Positions 34,001-45,021 are shown, counted from the first letter of the stretch. The stretch is 64,000 nucleotides of DNA from Capitulum mitella (GCA_030062745.1 CP099840.1:9973033-10037032), one strand, 5' to 3'. The notes: a model not told the origin generated them from the sequence alone. Made by a program: numbers and translations.

Positions 34001-37000
34001 GCAGAGCTTCGACTGCGCCCAATTCGTGCGGATGACCTCGTTCGGCGCCGACCTCATCATCCTGGCAGGCGACTTCAACGCCAACCCGGACGAGCTGCCG
34101 TACAAGGTGGTGACGCACTGCGCCGGCCTCAAGGACGCCTACTACCTGGATCCCAACACGAACAAGGTGCGGTCCTGGCTGGACGACGCAGAAAACCCAT
34201 TATAGATTTAATCGGCCTGTTATGCTGGGAGGACGTTGTGTTCACAACTCGGATCCCATGCTGTCACAGTTTGTTGCGTAGGCTTAGAAATTCCGCTCCT
34301 AATCACGCTATCTGTGGTCAGTGGAATGCCGTCCTGTGTTTGGTGTAACGTTATGCCCAGTGACTGCAGGGGATGTCACCCTGTGCTATTTGTGTGTTTG
34401 TGACATCATGCCCAGTGACTGCGGGGATGTCACCCTGTGCGATTTGTGTGTTTGTGACATGAGGCCCAGTGACTGTAGGGGATGTCAGCCTGCGCCTTTT
34501 TGTGTTTACGACGGCGACGTGATGCCTGACTGCAAAGTAAGTAAGTAACTGCAGGGTATGTCGGCCTGTGCCGTTTTTGCGTGTTTGTGACGTGATGCCC
34601 AGTGACCGCGAAGGGTGCCAGCCTGTGCCGTTTTGCGTGTGTGTGACGTGACGCCCAGTGACCGCGAGGGGTGTCAGCCTGTGCCGTTTTGCGTGTGTGT
34701 GACGTGACGCCCAGTGACCGCGAGGGGTGTCAGCCTGTGCCGTTCTCGTGTGTATGTGACGTGACGCCCAGTGACCGCGAGGGGTGTCAGCCTGTGCCGT
34801 TTTTGCGTGTATGTGACGTGACGCATGCCTCTACAGGAGGTGCCCGAGGAGCCCACCTGTGAGGCACCCAGGAACAGCTACACCTCGTCTCGGCCGGCGC
34901 TAGAGCACGGAGAGCGGATAGACCTGATATTTGTGGGAACTCGCGGCAGCACGCGGCTGGAAGGCGTCGTCTACAGCCAGCCGCTGCCGTCCTTGGTGCC
35001 CGGCACCAGCCACAGTTACTCGGACCACGAGGCGGTGGACGTGACGCTGCGGCTGGTCACCACACCAGGTCAGTGGCGCACGGGCCTCCGCACCAGATCA
35101 TTGAAACACAAACCGCAGGGCCATCATGCCAGGTCTTTGGCTCACAGACCAAAGGATCACCGCATCAGGTCAATGGTAGACGCACCACGCAGTCACCACA
35201 CAAGGCGATTGTTGCACAGACCACAGGATTTCCAAATTGGGCTGAAGGCACACCGACCACGCACTCACCGCACCAGGCCATTGCTGCACAGACCGCAGGG
35301 TCTTCACATTGGGCCAGTGGTACACAGACCGCAGGGTCACCTGACCAGGTCAGTGGTACTCCGACCACGCGGTCACCACGCCACGTCAGTGGTACTGGGA
35401 CTGGAAGGCAGTATGAGTGAGCCAGTGGTCAAGGGTGTTAACTGTGGCCCGTCACCATCCTAACCAGGCAGATGAAGAGCGGAGAATTAAAATGCAGATT
35501 GTAGTAGATACTGAACTGGAGTTCCAGTGTATGCCCGTTTTTGGTTCGATGCCAGTCCTGTTTGGTCACAGAGCTACCATATCACTGTCGTTGCTGTTTG
35601 GCAGTAGGCTCATTCATTATAGTGGACTAGCCGTAATGGCGCCCTGTTGTGTGAATGGTTTGTAGGGTGCTTCTGGCCTGAAGTGGGCATATTGTGGACT
35701 AAAGCTTTCCTAGTCTGCTGCCAGAGTTATGCCCTGATGTCATCACATCAGGGTGATGGCTACATCACCAGGTGCTTTTACTATGAAAAACAATGTTGGA
35801 GAGGTCAATGTAAAGGCATTGGTTTGTCGTAAGACAAGTGTTTTGACTGACCTAGAGAGAAGATCCAGCCTTGAACCATTGTTTGTGGTAGTAGCATGAA
35901 CGTGAGCTTGGACAGCGGCGCAGTACCTGCCGAGCCCGCTCTGATGTTTGCCTTTCTGCGGTTCCGCTGCAGGCGCCGGCGCCAAGTGGATCTTCCACCC
36001 GTGCATGTGGCGGGACAGCGTGCTGAAGGAGGCCCTGGACGTCTGCGAGACGTACCTCAAGTCCCTGCACGTCGACCAGGTGGGCGGCACGCTGGTGTGC
36101 CGCTGCTGCTGGGTGGCGCCCGAACCGGAGCAACGGGCAGAAAGAACCGTGTCACGGGCTGGTGATAACACAGACTGACGGTCCATTCTGGTGGTGTCAA
36201 AGACTGATGGTCCTCTCGTGTGGTATCACAGACTGGCGGTCCACTCTGGTGATAACATGGACTGCCGGTCCACTCTGGTAATAACACAGACTTACGGTCC
36301 ACTCTGGTGATATCACAGGCTGACGGTCCATTCTAATGGTACCACAGACTACGGTCCATTCTAGTGGCACCACAGACTGGCGGTCCACTCTGGTGATAAC
36401 AACAGACTCACACCCCACTCTGGAAATGACACAGACTGACTTTCCACTCAGGCGACTGGGCTGAGTCCTTTGGTTTTGGTTAAACTGTTTCGTTTCGTTT
36501 TGTGTGCTGATGGTAAATAGTTTTCGTTTTTGGCCACGTTTTCTGTATCGTTTCCAGTCCGCGTTTCTAGTCTTCATTTGTTTTGTGTTCAGTTGTGGGT
36601 GCTTTTTCCGTGTGCGTGCTGTCAGTGCCGCGCTATCTCACCGGCGATGGGGACTCTTATGTCGGCCTCTCGTCCCTCACTCCGCCCTGAAGCTTGTGGC
36701 TTGTCAAAGAAATTGTCAAATGCTCTTGGCTCTTGAGTTTTCATCCCTTACATGTCCCGTTCTTAGGCAATGGATAGTCGGGCCTCTCCGCCCAGATCTT
36801 GTCACCCCCGGTAACCGTATCCATCTCCATCTGTGCCGGTCTCCGTGTCCGTCTCCCTGTATCCACGCCGATCGTCGTATTAATTGCCTCATATCTGTCC
36901 CGGCCTCCGTGTCCGTCTCCCTGTATCTGCCCACGTCTCCGTGTCCGGTACATGTACCGTTGTCCGTGTCCGTTTCGCCGTATTTGTCAGTCTCCCCGTC

Positions 37001-38220
37001 GGTAGTCGTGTCCGTCTGACGTCTGACGGGCGCCGCTGCAGATATTCCACGTGGTGGTGTCGGTACTGCTGCTGGCCGTGCTGGTGGCCACGCTGGGCGT
37101 GCCGGTGCTGCACGGCTGGGCGCAGGGCCTGCTGCGGCTGGTCGTCACACTGCTGTTCGGCTACACCGTCTTCATGGCCACCGTGTGGAACAGGATGGAG
37201 CGTGCTGGTATTATGGCAGGTCAGCGCTGTCGTCGGCCCACGGCGCCCCCCCCCCCCCCATTGTCCCCACTGTCCTTACATTATTCGCTGAGCTCATCTA
37301 ATTCACAGCTCTCATGGCGATGTATGAGAGCGGGCACAACAACCGTTCATTGCTGTCCATTCTTCCATGGTCGTTTTCATCCCCCTCGCTTCATGACTTG
37401 TACCGATGTTCTGCCACCGTGCTCACCGTGGTCACGGTCCCCGCCATGTCTGTTCACCTTTTCCTCCTCTTTTTGCCGTCATGATGGCCTGCTGCCGCTT
37501 TCACCACTGCCGTACGGGTGTGTGGTGCGCGTGCAGGTGATACCATTCCCTCGCCGACCACTTGATGAGTCAGTTGACCCGCTCCGATAAGCACGTCATC
37601 GCTGAGCACGCGGATGTTTGCGTAGTCCGAGACGCAGGCGGCTTCGACTGTGACGGGCAGTTTTGCATCACCGACCTCCCCTAGCTGTACGGCCTCCAGC
37701 TGACATCGTCGCCCGCTGGGTCGCCGCGGTTTCTCACGGGATTTCCCGTGATTCTGTCCTGTCGATTAAGAAAACAGTTTCGTCATTTTTGTCCACTTGG
37801 CCTCCTTTACCTTCTCTGGACTCCAAGTGGTAGCTTGGAAATCAGGCCCTTGGCGGTTCGGGAGTTGTGGTGTAGTGCCAACGCATCAGGTCGCGCTTGT
37901 TGAATGGTGCTTTAGATGGCACAGTCTGCAGTTTTGCATTGGAGGGCAACAATGTTCGTGCGGGTTTTCGCGTTACGTTTGTGAGAAGACCCTGCCCAGA
38001 GGTTGCTGCTGGTGCGTGCGGCCCCCTGACGCCGGCCCGGTTTCCGGCAGGCATGTGCGACCTGCAGGTGGCGCTGAACAAATGCTCAGAGTCGGCGCCG
38101 CCGCTCATCCGTGCGGAGCACGCCGAGGAGAGACCCATCTGCGACACGGGCTCCGGGCTCGACATGGACGAACTGGACGAGCGCGGCGACGTCGTCACCG
38201 TCGCCAACGGCACCCTCTAG
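30597..38220 (+). CDS. SMPD2: Neutral sphingomyelinase (SMPD2 / nSMase1-like), eight coding exons, 433 aa
   Basis: Exons 30597-30634, 32219-32392, 33483-33666, 33948-34166, 34837-35068, 35973-36079, 37042-37219 and 38051-38220 all have GT/AG borders and compatible phases, giving an uninterrupted 433-aa frame; human SMPD2 is similar in length. The family hydrolyses sphingomyelin to ceramide and phosphocholine with Mg2+ and belongs to the DNase I/exo-endo-phosphatase superfamily. Visible catalytic landmarks: Asn11 in VSLNCWG, Glu45 in FLEEVW, Asp174/Asn176 in LAGDFNANP, RID at 232-234, and Asp268-His269 in YSDHEAV. Two C-terminal membrane helices lie at about 322-341 and 347-367, matching the ER/nuclear-membrane topology of SMPD2, followed by an acidic tail. 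The ATG is the first after an in-frame TAA at 30543. Nothing in the reading frame is broken. Confidence 0.95.
30937..31012. repeat. (TA)n microsatellite in SMPD2 intron 1
   Basis: Alternating TA of about 75 bp, with a shorter TATATATG tract at 31143-31176. Confidence 0.95.
32219..32392 (+). CDS. SMPD2: SMPD2 coding exon 2
   Basis: Acceptor TTTTCTCTGTTCTCAG, donor AG|GTTTGT. Encodes GLPVVAKNRSTRINAIGDWL and FVFLEEVW, carrying the metal-binding glutamate. Phase 2 in, phase 2 out. Confidence 0.93.
32998..33452. mobile_element. Dispersed-element sequence just upstream of SMPD2 exon 3
   Basis: GGGGGAGGGGGCAGAGC with ACGAAAACGACC and AGGGAGAGGGGCCTGGG (32998-33118) corresponds to the interior of the 'GCAGCCAGG' family. 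At 33400-33452 GGCCCCCTCCCCCTGTGGCT and GCGCC form an end of the same type in the other orientation. The element ends only about 30 bases before the exon-3 acceptor. Confidence 0.5.
33483..33666 (+). CDS. SMPD2: SMPD2 coding exon 3
   Basis: Acceptor CTCTGCGACAG, donor CAC|GTCAGT. Encodes GVVGSGTCILSRHP, MVHHGDWFGGKGVG and NLYITH. Joining to exon 2 restores Ser71 (AG|C) and the family sequence SGVVGSG. Confidence 0.92.
33948..34166 (+). CDS. SMPD2: SMPD2 coding exon 4
   Basis: Acceptor GGGCTTTCAG, donor AAG|GTGCGG. Encodes LHANYNKARDVYSCHRL and ADLIILAGDFNANPDELPYK, with the catalytic Asp-x-Asn of the GD-N motif. Phase 0 at both ends. Confidence 0.94.
34340..34830. repeat. 56-57-bp tandem repeat filling SMPD2 intron 4
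   Basis: Units contain GTGACGTGACGCCCAGTGAC and GTGTCAGCCTGTGCCGTTTT; starts of GACGTGACG at 34645, 34701, 34758 and 34815 show the period. About eight units, the oldest (left) ones more diverged. The array runs to within a few bases of the exon-5 acceptor. Confidence 0.92.
34837..35068 (+). CDS. SMPD2: SMPD2 coding exon 5
   Basis: Acceptor CCTCTACAG, donor CCAG|GTCAGT. Encodes EHGERIDLIFVGTRGSTRL and SHSYSDHEAVDVTLRL, the catalytic Asp-His pair of the superfamily. The donor sequence is itself the first member of the tandem array in the next intron. Confidence 0.94.
35069..35415. repeat. 36-bp tandem repeat in SMPD2 intron 5, open in two frames
   Basis: About ten degenerate 36-bp units built on CACCAGGTCAGTGG and CACAGACCGCAGGGTCA. 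Because 36 is a multiple of three, the exon-5 frame stays open through the intron to a stop at 35461-35463, giving 12-residue repeats such as HRPQDFQIGLKA and HRPQGLHIGPVV. A second frame (35073-35420) is open too. Confidence 0.9.
35973..36079 (+). CDS. SMPD2: SMPD2 coding exon 6
   Basis: Acceptor TTCCGCTGCAG, donor CCAG|GTGGGC. Encodes AKWIFHPCMWRDSVLKEAL and ETYLKSLHVDQ, the linker helix between catalytic domain and membrane helices. Phase 1 in, phase 0 out. Confidence 0.85.
36150..36450. repeat. About 31-34-bp tandem repeat in SMPD2 intron 6
   Basis: Ten or so degenerate copies of CAGACTGACGGTCCACTCTG with GTGATAACA. A second low-complexity array of GTCCGTCTCCCTGTATC words follows at about 36835-37015, up to the exon-7 acceptor. 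Confidence 0.88.
37042..37219 (+). CDS. SMPD2: SMPD2 coding exon 7 (two membrane helices)
   Basis: Acceptor CGCCGCTGCAG, donor GCAG|GTCAGC. Encodes VVVSVLLLAVLVATLGVPVL and, after HGWAQG, LLRLVVTLLFGYTVFMATVW: two hydrophobic segments joined by a short loop, as in SMPD2. Confidence 0.92.
37220..38050. other. SMPD2 intron 7
   Basis: No array and no exon recognised; contains a C-run near 37247-37259. Bounded by donor GTCAGC and acceptor TTTCCGGCAG. Confidence 0.7.
38051..38220 (+). CDS. SMPD2: SMPD2 coding exon 8 (C-terminus)
   Basis: Encodes MCDLQVALNKCSESAPPL and an acidic tail with DTGSGLDMDELDERGD, ending NGTL and TAG at 38218-38220. The phase-1 join to exon 7 restores Gly378. Confidence 0.9.
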
Positions 38221-38253
38221 CGCCCTCCCGCGTTCGGACCACGTCAGTCGGGC

Positions 38254-38510
38254 GGCAGCTGGAGCCGTGCGGCCCACCTGACGGCGGCTGGAGCCGTGCG
38301 GCCCATGTGACGGCGGCTGGAGTCGTGCGGCCCATGTGACGGCAGCTGGAGCCGTGCTGCCCACCTGACGGCAGCTGGAGCCGTGCGGCCCATCTGACGG
38401 CGGCTGGAGCCGTGCGGCCCACCTGACGGCGGCTGGAGCCGTGCGGCCCACCTGACGGCGGCTGGAGCCGTGCGGCCCACCTGACGGCGGCTGGAACCGC
38501 ACGGCTCTGG
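38254..38510. repeat. 29-bp minisatellite directly after the SMPD2 stop
   Basis: Eight full copies plus a partial of a unit containing GGCGGCTGGAGCCGTGCGGC and CCACCTGAC, with few substitutions. It starts 34 bases past the stop codon, so it probably lies in the 3' UTR. The low divergence suggests recent expansion. Confidence 0.95.
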
Positions 38511-40640
38511 TTTGGTTTGTCCGAGATGACCGCGGTTGCGTAGTAGATGTTTAATCATTTGCTTTGTGTCGTTTTTTGATCGGAATAGTAATAGCTACCA
38601 AGCCTTTTATGGAATCGTCTATGTTTAGCTGAGCATTGAGCAGTTTGGTTAAACACTGATAAGTGCAGCATGTTATCAAAGCATTTGAAAATAGCCCGTT
38701 GGATTACAAGCGATTGCGTCTTTGTGATGCTGCACGTGTGGAGTTGACAGTTGGAATTTGCACTATTTGAAGACTCGAGCAAGATACCCACGGTGATTTA
38801 TTTGCGGTGTGTTAAGCATTATTTACTTGCAGCGTGTTCAGCTTGCGGGAACCTATTCACATTATGTTGGTCGAGGTAAAAGGGTATTCGTGTCCAGTGA
38901 CCATGAGGTGCAATATCATACACACAACGGTATCTGTTCGGTTCAGGACGGCAGTTGTGTTCTTTAAAGACGTTTCGGTTGCGTGTGATCCCGTGACATA
39001 TATATCCCGTATTGGGATATATATGTTTCAGAATGGAAAATTTGGAACCAAGAGATAAACCGTCACATACGCATTTTTGATCTTATACCTGGCATGGTTT
39101 TGTCATGTCATAAGCATGGTTTAAACGGAAATCGGTGGCTTCAGAAACCTGTTGCGTGCTACATGTTTGCTGAACCCAACTGTGCGGGGCCAGTTGAAAT
39201 GCGACATTCCGATGTTGACGGTACCACAACCCACGTTGCGTGGCAGCAGATGGCTGATATTTCTTATGTCGTTACCAGTATTTTTGGCATCAAATGCCAG
39301 CCGAATCGAGTCATTGAGTGTGCTTGCGCAGTAAGTGTCTTGGGAAGCGCCGGCGATGATTTCGTGTTGGGCCGGAGCTTGGTTCTGTCGCTATTTGGTC
39401 CGGGTATTTCAGGCCGTGGGGCCGCCGTGCCGGGCCCGCGTGCTGTCTGCTTGGTGCCGGGCCGAGGCGCCGGCTGGCCGGTCCGGCTGCTGGACGGGGC
39501 TGGATGGTCGCTCCCGGCAGGACTTGGTGCTGTGTTTGCCGTCGCGCGTGACGCGTCGCGGGCTCGCTGTGATGGCCAGCGTCGCGTGTGCTGTGCGGCG
39601 GTAGGTGCTGTGAAGCGGCAGAGCTCTGCCGTGATGTCTGTTAATGGCGGGGCTGTGCGGCACGTGCAGGTAGCTGAATCGGGGCGTTGCCGATCGAGTA
39701 TCCGGCCGGCTCCATGCGCCCGTGTACCTCCCAGGCACCGGAGAGCGTGACTTACGCGGCCCTCTGCTGTGGCGAACCGGCCTGCTGGTTCTGCGATGTG
39801 TGCCATAGGACCATTGAGTTCAGGGACTGAGATACTTTACCTGCCAGCAAAGCTGCACGACGCTTGTGTGTTATCGAAATTGAGCACCACGTTATGAACA
39901 GTGCTTAGTTTGTCCAGCGTTACCTTGGATAATATATGAGCATGGCGATCATTGGCGGGAGGGCGTGATCCGAAAATTTCTGGCTGTTCTCCGATCCAGT
40001 TGATCCGCGATGCATTAGCTTTGACGTAATTGTCAGAGAGCTAGTGAAGAGACTGAAGGATATGTTGGAGAACGCAAGAGCGAAACAAACTCAAAAACAT
40101 TTCATGCTGCAGCATGAACACATTTGCGCTGACTGGATCAGACGCCGCGTCGGTCTTTCTGAACACCTGGGCTTCGCTGTACCGTCGTGATGTAACTGCG
40201 AGCACCGCGGCGTGGCGGCGGCGGCCGCCGTTCGCGGCGCGTCTGTTGACCCGCACTCCCCGGCCTGACGCAAGGCTGGACGGTCAGCAGGCCGTTGCCC
40301 GGCGTCTGAGAACCTCACCTCCCCTGCCGCGGGCCTTCCCGGAGCGGCGGGCGGTCGGCAGACGTCACGCCGGGCCGTTCCGGCGGTCCGCGCCTGCTGG
40401 ACGGCACGTCACGTGCCGCGTCCGACCCAGGGAGGGGTGCTGGCATACGGTTCCTGGGATTTAAAGAGGACCGTGGAAGCGTCCGGAGCGTCACAATGGG
40501 CTCAGTAACGCCCTGGAAGTGACAGGAGAAATAACAAGTGCAGGGGACGGTGGGCGGTCAAAACAACCAAACATTTATCACAGCGTTTCCTGACATCCAC
40601 ATGCCCGTCGTATTACAAGTGTCCACGATCATTGAGTGAC
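38511..40640. other. Unassigned, with CpG-rich islands; no polyadenylation signal identified for SMPD2
   Basis: Long frames at 39094-39750 (+) and 39264-39806 (-) and at 40114-40464 (+) fall in GC-rich DNA and show no known motif. The region may be SMPD2 3' UTR or intergenic. TATATATCCCG and CGGGATATATAT (38999-39020) make a small hairpin. Confidence 0.35.
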
Positions 40641-40647
40641 GTGTGGG

Positions 40648-41398
40648 TCATGCCATGCCAACTCAACCGGTGAAAGGTGCAATTGTGCACACCACCAACT
40701 CAGAATTTGATGAAATGGTGTGGACCGGTCTGTCTCATGACCTGATCACGATTTTCATGTCTGTAGACTTCTCCGATCCGAAACTATTCGCCATTGATAG
40801 TGACATCAAAATATGACGTCACAGTATGCAGCGCACTTAAAAACGGACTTTATCTCAGGAGCTAGCGCAAATTTTACAGATTAAAAAAGACGTTAAAAAT
40901 GACAAACCGTTGTGTTGTTAGCCATCTGTACAATAAAAAATGTGCAATAACAATAAATTTCCAAAAATATTTCAATCCTGTTTTGGCAAATTTAAACAAC
41001 TGCGATTTTTTTTTTAAAACGGTGCGAATCTATTTTTTTCAAAGCCTAATTTTTGCAATCTACGCGCAGTTCTGTTCCGGAATCATTAATAAGTATAAAG
41101 GAACATTGGTAGTAACGTGGTGATAAATAGTCCTGAAGCCGGCCATAGCTAGCTTTGTGGGTGTCAGTCTGCGTCGTAGGCACCCGCTTTGTGGCCGGGC
41201 TGATTACTTATCGCGTCCACAGGATGGCTGCTCTGTGGACAGGGCCAAATAACAATAGCGAAAACAGCTACAGTTTTATTGTATTGCATGTCTTTCAGGA
41301 AATATTGGACTGTGCCATATTTCACAGATACAGGCAACAGGTACGCACTTCGTCATCAGTTGTTGGTATATCCGATTCAGCATGTTTTAAAGGCTTCT
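40648..41398 (+). repeat. Left arm of a diverged inverted repeat (about 0.7 kb)
   Basis: Matches 46655-47326 in reverse complement. Shared words include ATCAAAATATGACGTCAC / GTCAAAATATGACGTTAC, ATTAATAAGTATA, CCTGAAGCCGG, GTGGCCGGGCT and TTTCACAGATACAGGCAACA. Divergence is substantial, with insertions and deletions. Function unknown. Confidence 0.8.
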
Positions 41399-42023
41399 TG
41401 TAATGCAGTTGATGATGTCTCATACTCAGCTGCTCTGATCGAATCTCTGTCTGAATGTGTGAAACCCCTGGTGCCCTTGATGGCCCTGGCTGTCGAAAAC
41501 ATTTGATCTCGCTTGCCATCTCTGTGATATCTCCCTGTGCCCTCTAGATGAAATTGATTCCTGTGCTCAGAATGATAAGACACCTCCTTTTTATTAGTTT
41601 GCCCTCAGATTGGCGATTTGGTTGGCCGTAGAATAAAGATAATGTATGCCTTTATCTCCTGGAACTTGGAAAGTTTATTGAAAACCTTGGGAACCAAATG
41701 GTTGAATGTACTCTGTAGCGGTGGAACCTCTATGGAGATGGAGGGGGGGGGGGGGCAGCTGCCCCCTTCCGCCCCGGTTTCAACGCCCTTGAATGCACTG
41801 ACACTTGAAAAAAAATCTGCAGGGGAAGGTGAGGTAGAATGGACCGCTTCAGGAATGACGTCTTATTGTGGCTTAAGCTGATCGGTTTCCTTAGTTCAAC
41901 GGTGGTAATCTCGTGCATGTAATATTCTATCTCTGTATATACGTGCTGCCCATGTGACAATGAATATGAGTCAGACATTTCCAGGTTTTGACCAACATGT
42001 TACGACCCTGGTTTCCGAAAATC

Positions 42024-45021
42024 GGGAGGTAAAGTGGACCTGCGCTGGTCCACTTAACCCCGTAAAGATAATGACACCTTTAACTCCTTCTCAACGTTCT
42101 TCTACTTGGAATTAGCAAAACACCTTGGCAATAATTTAAACATTTATCGTAAGATTAAATAAAGGATGTTCTACACTATTACATGGTTTTGACTTAGATG
42201 ATAAGTAGGCTCGTTGGTTAAAAAATAAGCTCGTTTAAATCGTAAGTTTTTCTGAGATGCTGGCTCAGTTCAGAAACACTGGTCTGACTTGAATAAGACA
42301 CGTACAGCGTCTCCTTACACACACAGGTCGCACGTAAAGTCGTCGTCCTCCCCAGCCCCAGCGCACATCTCGTGCGCTCACTTCTTGTACAGCAACAGCA
42401 GACCTAACCTCCAGCAGCACAGCGACTAAAGGTATAGGTTCAGTACAGACATGGTGTTTCACCGCCACTGGCTTCCTCGTCACTCAGCTCCACCTGCAGC
42501 ATCTTACGAGCGCGCTTCTTGTTCCTCGTTCTGCTTTTCCTGGACTTTTCCGCCTTTTCTTCTCTCAGCTGTTGTTTGCACGGGGAGCCGGTCACCACTT
42601 TAGTCTTACCTTTTTTTGCGTCCGTCCTCCCGTGACGTCTGACATCGACGGCCTGCTCGGGCCGGGCCTGGCTCTGCCAACTTGGTCTGATTCACGTCCG
42701 GACTGAACCAATGGTGTCGTTGTGGCACACTGCCCCCCCCCCCCCCGGGCTGGTCACAGGCGGCAGACTCAGGCGGTGATGGAGCTGAGCTGGAGGCAGC
42801 TGCTGGCTCCGAATCTCCACAGGCTGCAGTCCTTTCTCCCGCTCTCCTCCAGGGTTCCAGTTCGGCTCTCGTCCAGTGCTGTCCTCCGGCTCTGCTCGGG
42901 TGCTCTCCTCCAGCTCCCCGTGGACGCTCTTGTTTGGCTGCTCAGTGACCTCGGCCGCCTCAAAGTCTTCGTCGCCAAAGGTACTGCGATCACATGGGCA
43001 AATGCCAGTTTTTCGGAAAGCATTGACTACCGATGCTGGACTCGAAGCCCGAAGATAGGCCTCACCATACAGTTTGGCCACCTGACACGCAGTCGCAACC
43101 CGCCCGAGGTTGATTCTGAGCCACTTCTCAGCTTCCTTTCCGTAGAACGTGTTCAGCGGGAGTATGAACCAAACATCCAGAGGCTGCAGCCTGTGAGTGC
43201 AGTGATGCGGCAGCACACTGCATGACAATGGTGACGTGGTTCCCTCCTGGCATGTCAACAACATCCAGGTTTTCCGTGTGGGACATGTGCCCGTCCAGAA
43301 TCAGAAGTGCTGGGTCGTTTCTGATAGGGTTGGTGTGGTAGAGGAAATGTCTGAACCACTTCGTAAAACTGTCCAGCTGCATCCAACCTGAAGAATGGCA
43401 TGCACTCCCAGTTTCGGGCGGCGCGCCATTCAGAATTTCAGCCTTCGTCCGAACACGAGGGAAGATTAGTAACGGAAGCATGAAGTTGCCGCCGGCGGCA
43501 ATGCGGATGACATAGGCTGTCGTCAGCACTCCACGTTCAGCTGAAGTCAGGCTGCCCCCTTTCGACCTATCTCCCCTTCAGAGCAAACACTTTTGATGAC
43601 TTTGTTTGGACAGTGGACACCCCAGTCTCGTTACAGTTGATGATTCGGTGGGCCGGGAAGTGCTGGGTGTTCATTACTGCCTCCAGAAGACAAAAAAAAA
43701 CTGGCCAGCGTTCACACGATGAAATGCCCTGACATGCGACTCACGTAGCCTCAGGCAAGCGTACAGCCAAATCTGGATGTCTTTTTTGAAACCCGATCAA
43801 CCAATCCTTTCCTGCGAGTCCGCTGGCTCTGTTGAAGTTGCGAGGGACGTCATGTCAGTCTGCTTTCTGCAATGCTAAAAACCGGACATCTTTGGCAGTA
43901 AGCTTGTACAGTCTCCTTTCCATGATGTGGTCCACAAACTTCTTTTTTCCTGAACTTCACGGAATACGGGTCTGTGTCTTCCTAACATTTTCTTGGACCC
44001 TTCTGCGTCTCAACTTTGGTCTTTGACTCTTCGCTGGAGGGTTGTCTTGGAGACCCCGAAACGCTGTCACACTTTCAGATACTTAATCCTTTTCTCCATC
44101 ACTGCGTCGATCACAAGCTTCATTTTGTCGGGATCCCACTTCTTATGCTTCGACTTTGGCTTGCATAGGTGTGTGGCATTTGTGGAAACACATAAAAAAC
44201 ATTATGCACTGTTGCAGTTATAGAACTGGGTATCCGGTGGTCAGGGAAGGGAAGAAAGATTTTGCGTCAAGTATTTCTATGTAATATGGGCAGGTACAGT
44301 ATTAAATGACAGGAAAAATGAGGAGCAGGATATTCCATTTCGCCCTTGGTCGTTATGCCCATGCTTCAGTAGCGAAAGTGGCCGTTCATTATGTTATGCA
44401 AGGAAGTTGGTAATGGCCTGGCCTTATGAGTCCATAATGTTCAAGGACAAATGCACATGTAAAAGTGGAGGTATTAGTAGATTTTTTTCCAATCGCCGTA
44501 ACAATTTAAACGTAACAAATGGGCGAACCCAAAGTTTGCAGTGCGTTCTTTAAACCAGGGATTGTTGACCGAAAAACGTGCTGTGAACTCGACAAAGTGA
44601 AGGCAGAATATCAATTGACGAGGGTCATCGATATGCACAGGAGAAACATTGAAGAGGAAGAAAACCATTTGAAACAGGGCAACACCAGCGAAAGGCAAAG
44701 AGATAGATCGCCTCTCCTGGCTATCTGTCCAATCTAATTCCGGTCCTGGCAAGCTCAGGACCGGAAGGGAACTGGTACTGGAACTGGAACTAAGCATAAA
44801 TCTCCCTCCCTTATAAGTGGCTCCAGCAGTCCTGAATGGAAACCCTGGCGAGATAATGGCTTCCTGGCGATAAATTTTGACGACCCTCTGATTTGAAGGA
44901 AAGAGGTTCCCATCTTTCCTCTTAAAACACCTCAAGACACGTTAACGAATCCACACAAAGGAATAGAGCAAAATTGGCCAGTAAAGGGGTAAAGTGGACT
45001 ACAAGTGGTCCATTTTGCCCC
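42024..45021 (-). mobile_element. Tigger/pogo-type DNA transposon (about 3.0 kb)
   Basis: The terminal inverted repeats are themselves quasi-palindromic: left 42024-42061 (GGTAAAGTGGACC ... GGTCCACTTAACCCC) and right 44986-45021 (GGGGTAAAGTGGACT ... AGTGGTCCATTTTGCCCC). Between them lies a broken Tigger-like transposase on the minus strand (42500-44157). The element sits between the two inverted arms at 40.65 and 46.66 kb. Exact ends and target-site duplication (TA expected) were not resolved. Confidence 0.65.
42500..44157 (-). pseudogene. Tigger/pogo-like transposase, inactivated
   Basis: Minus-strand blocks in order: an N-terminal helix-turn-helix of the psq type, KKWDPDKMKLVIDAVMEKRI, then a stop, then QRFGVSKTTLQRRVKD (about 44150-44030); NCNETGVSTVQTK near 43625, where the first catalytic Asp of the DDE triad (family DETG) is Asn; TSAERGVLTTAYVIRIAAGG near 43540; LLILDGHMSH near 43295, with the second catalytic Asp; HRLQPLDVWFILPLNTFY near 43180, with the QPLD signature; and NAFRKTGICPCDRS near 43010, the 'AFR-TGI-P' motif. 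Stops and at least two frameshifts separate the blocks. A basic tail (KKRRKSPGKAERGTR) lies near 42530. The family normally binds its own terminal repeats and moves by cut-and-paste into TA sites. Confidence 0.85.

Noticed and set aside
34671..34862. Cys-rich repeated peptide (VCDVTPSDREGCQPVPF)
   Set aside because: It comes from the intronic 56-57-bp array, whose period is mostly not a multiple of three, so the frame is not maintained.
39094..39806. Long overlapping open frames (218 aa +, 180 aa -) after SMPD2
   Set aside because: Both strands are open in the same GC-rich stretch, with no motif, no splice structure and low-complexity Arg/Gly/Pro composition.
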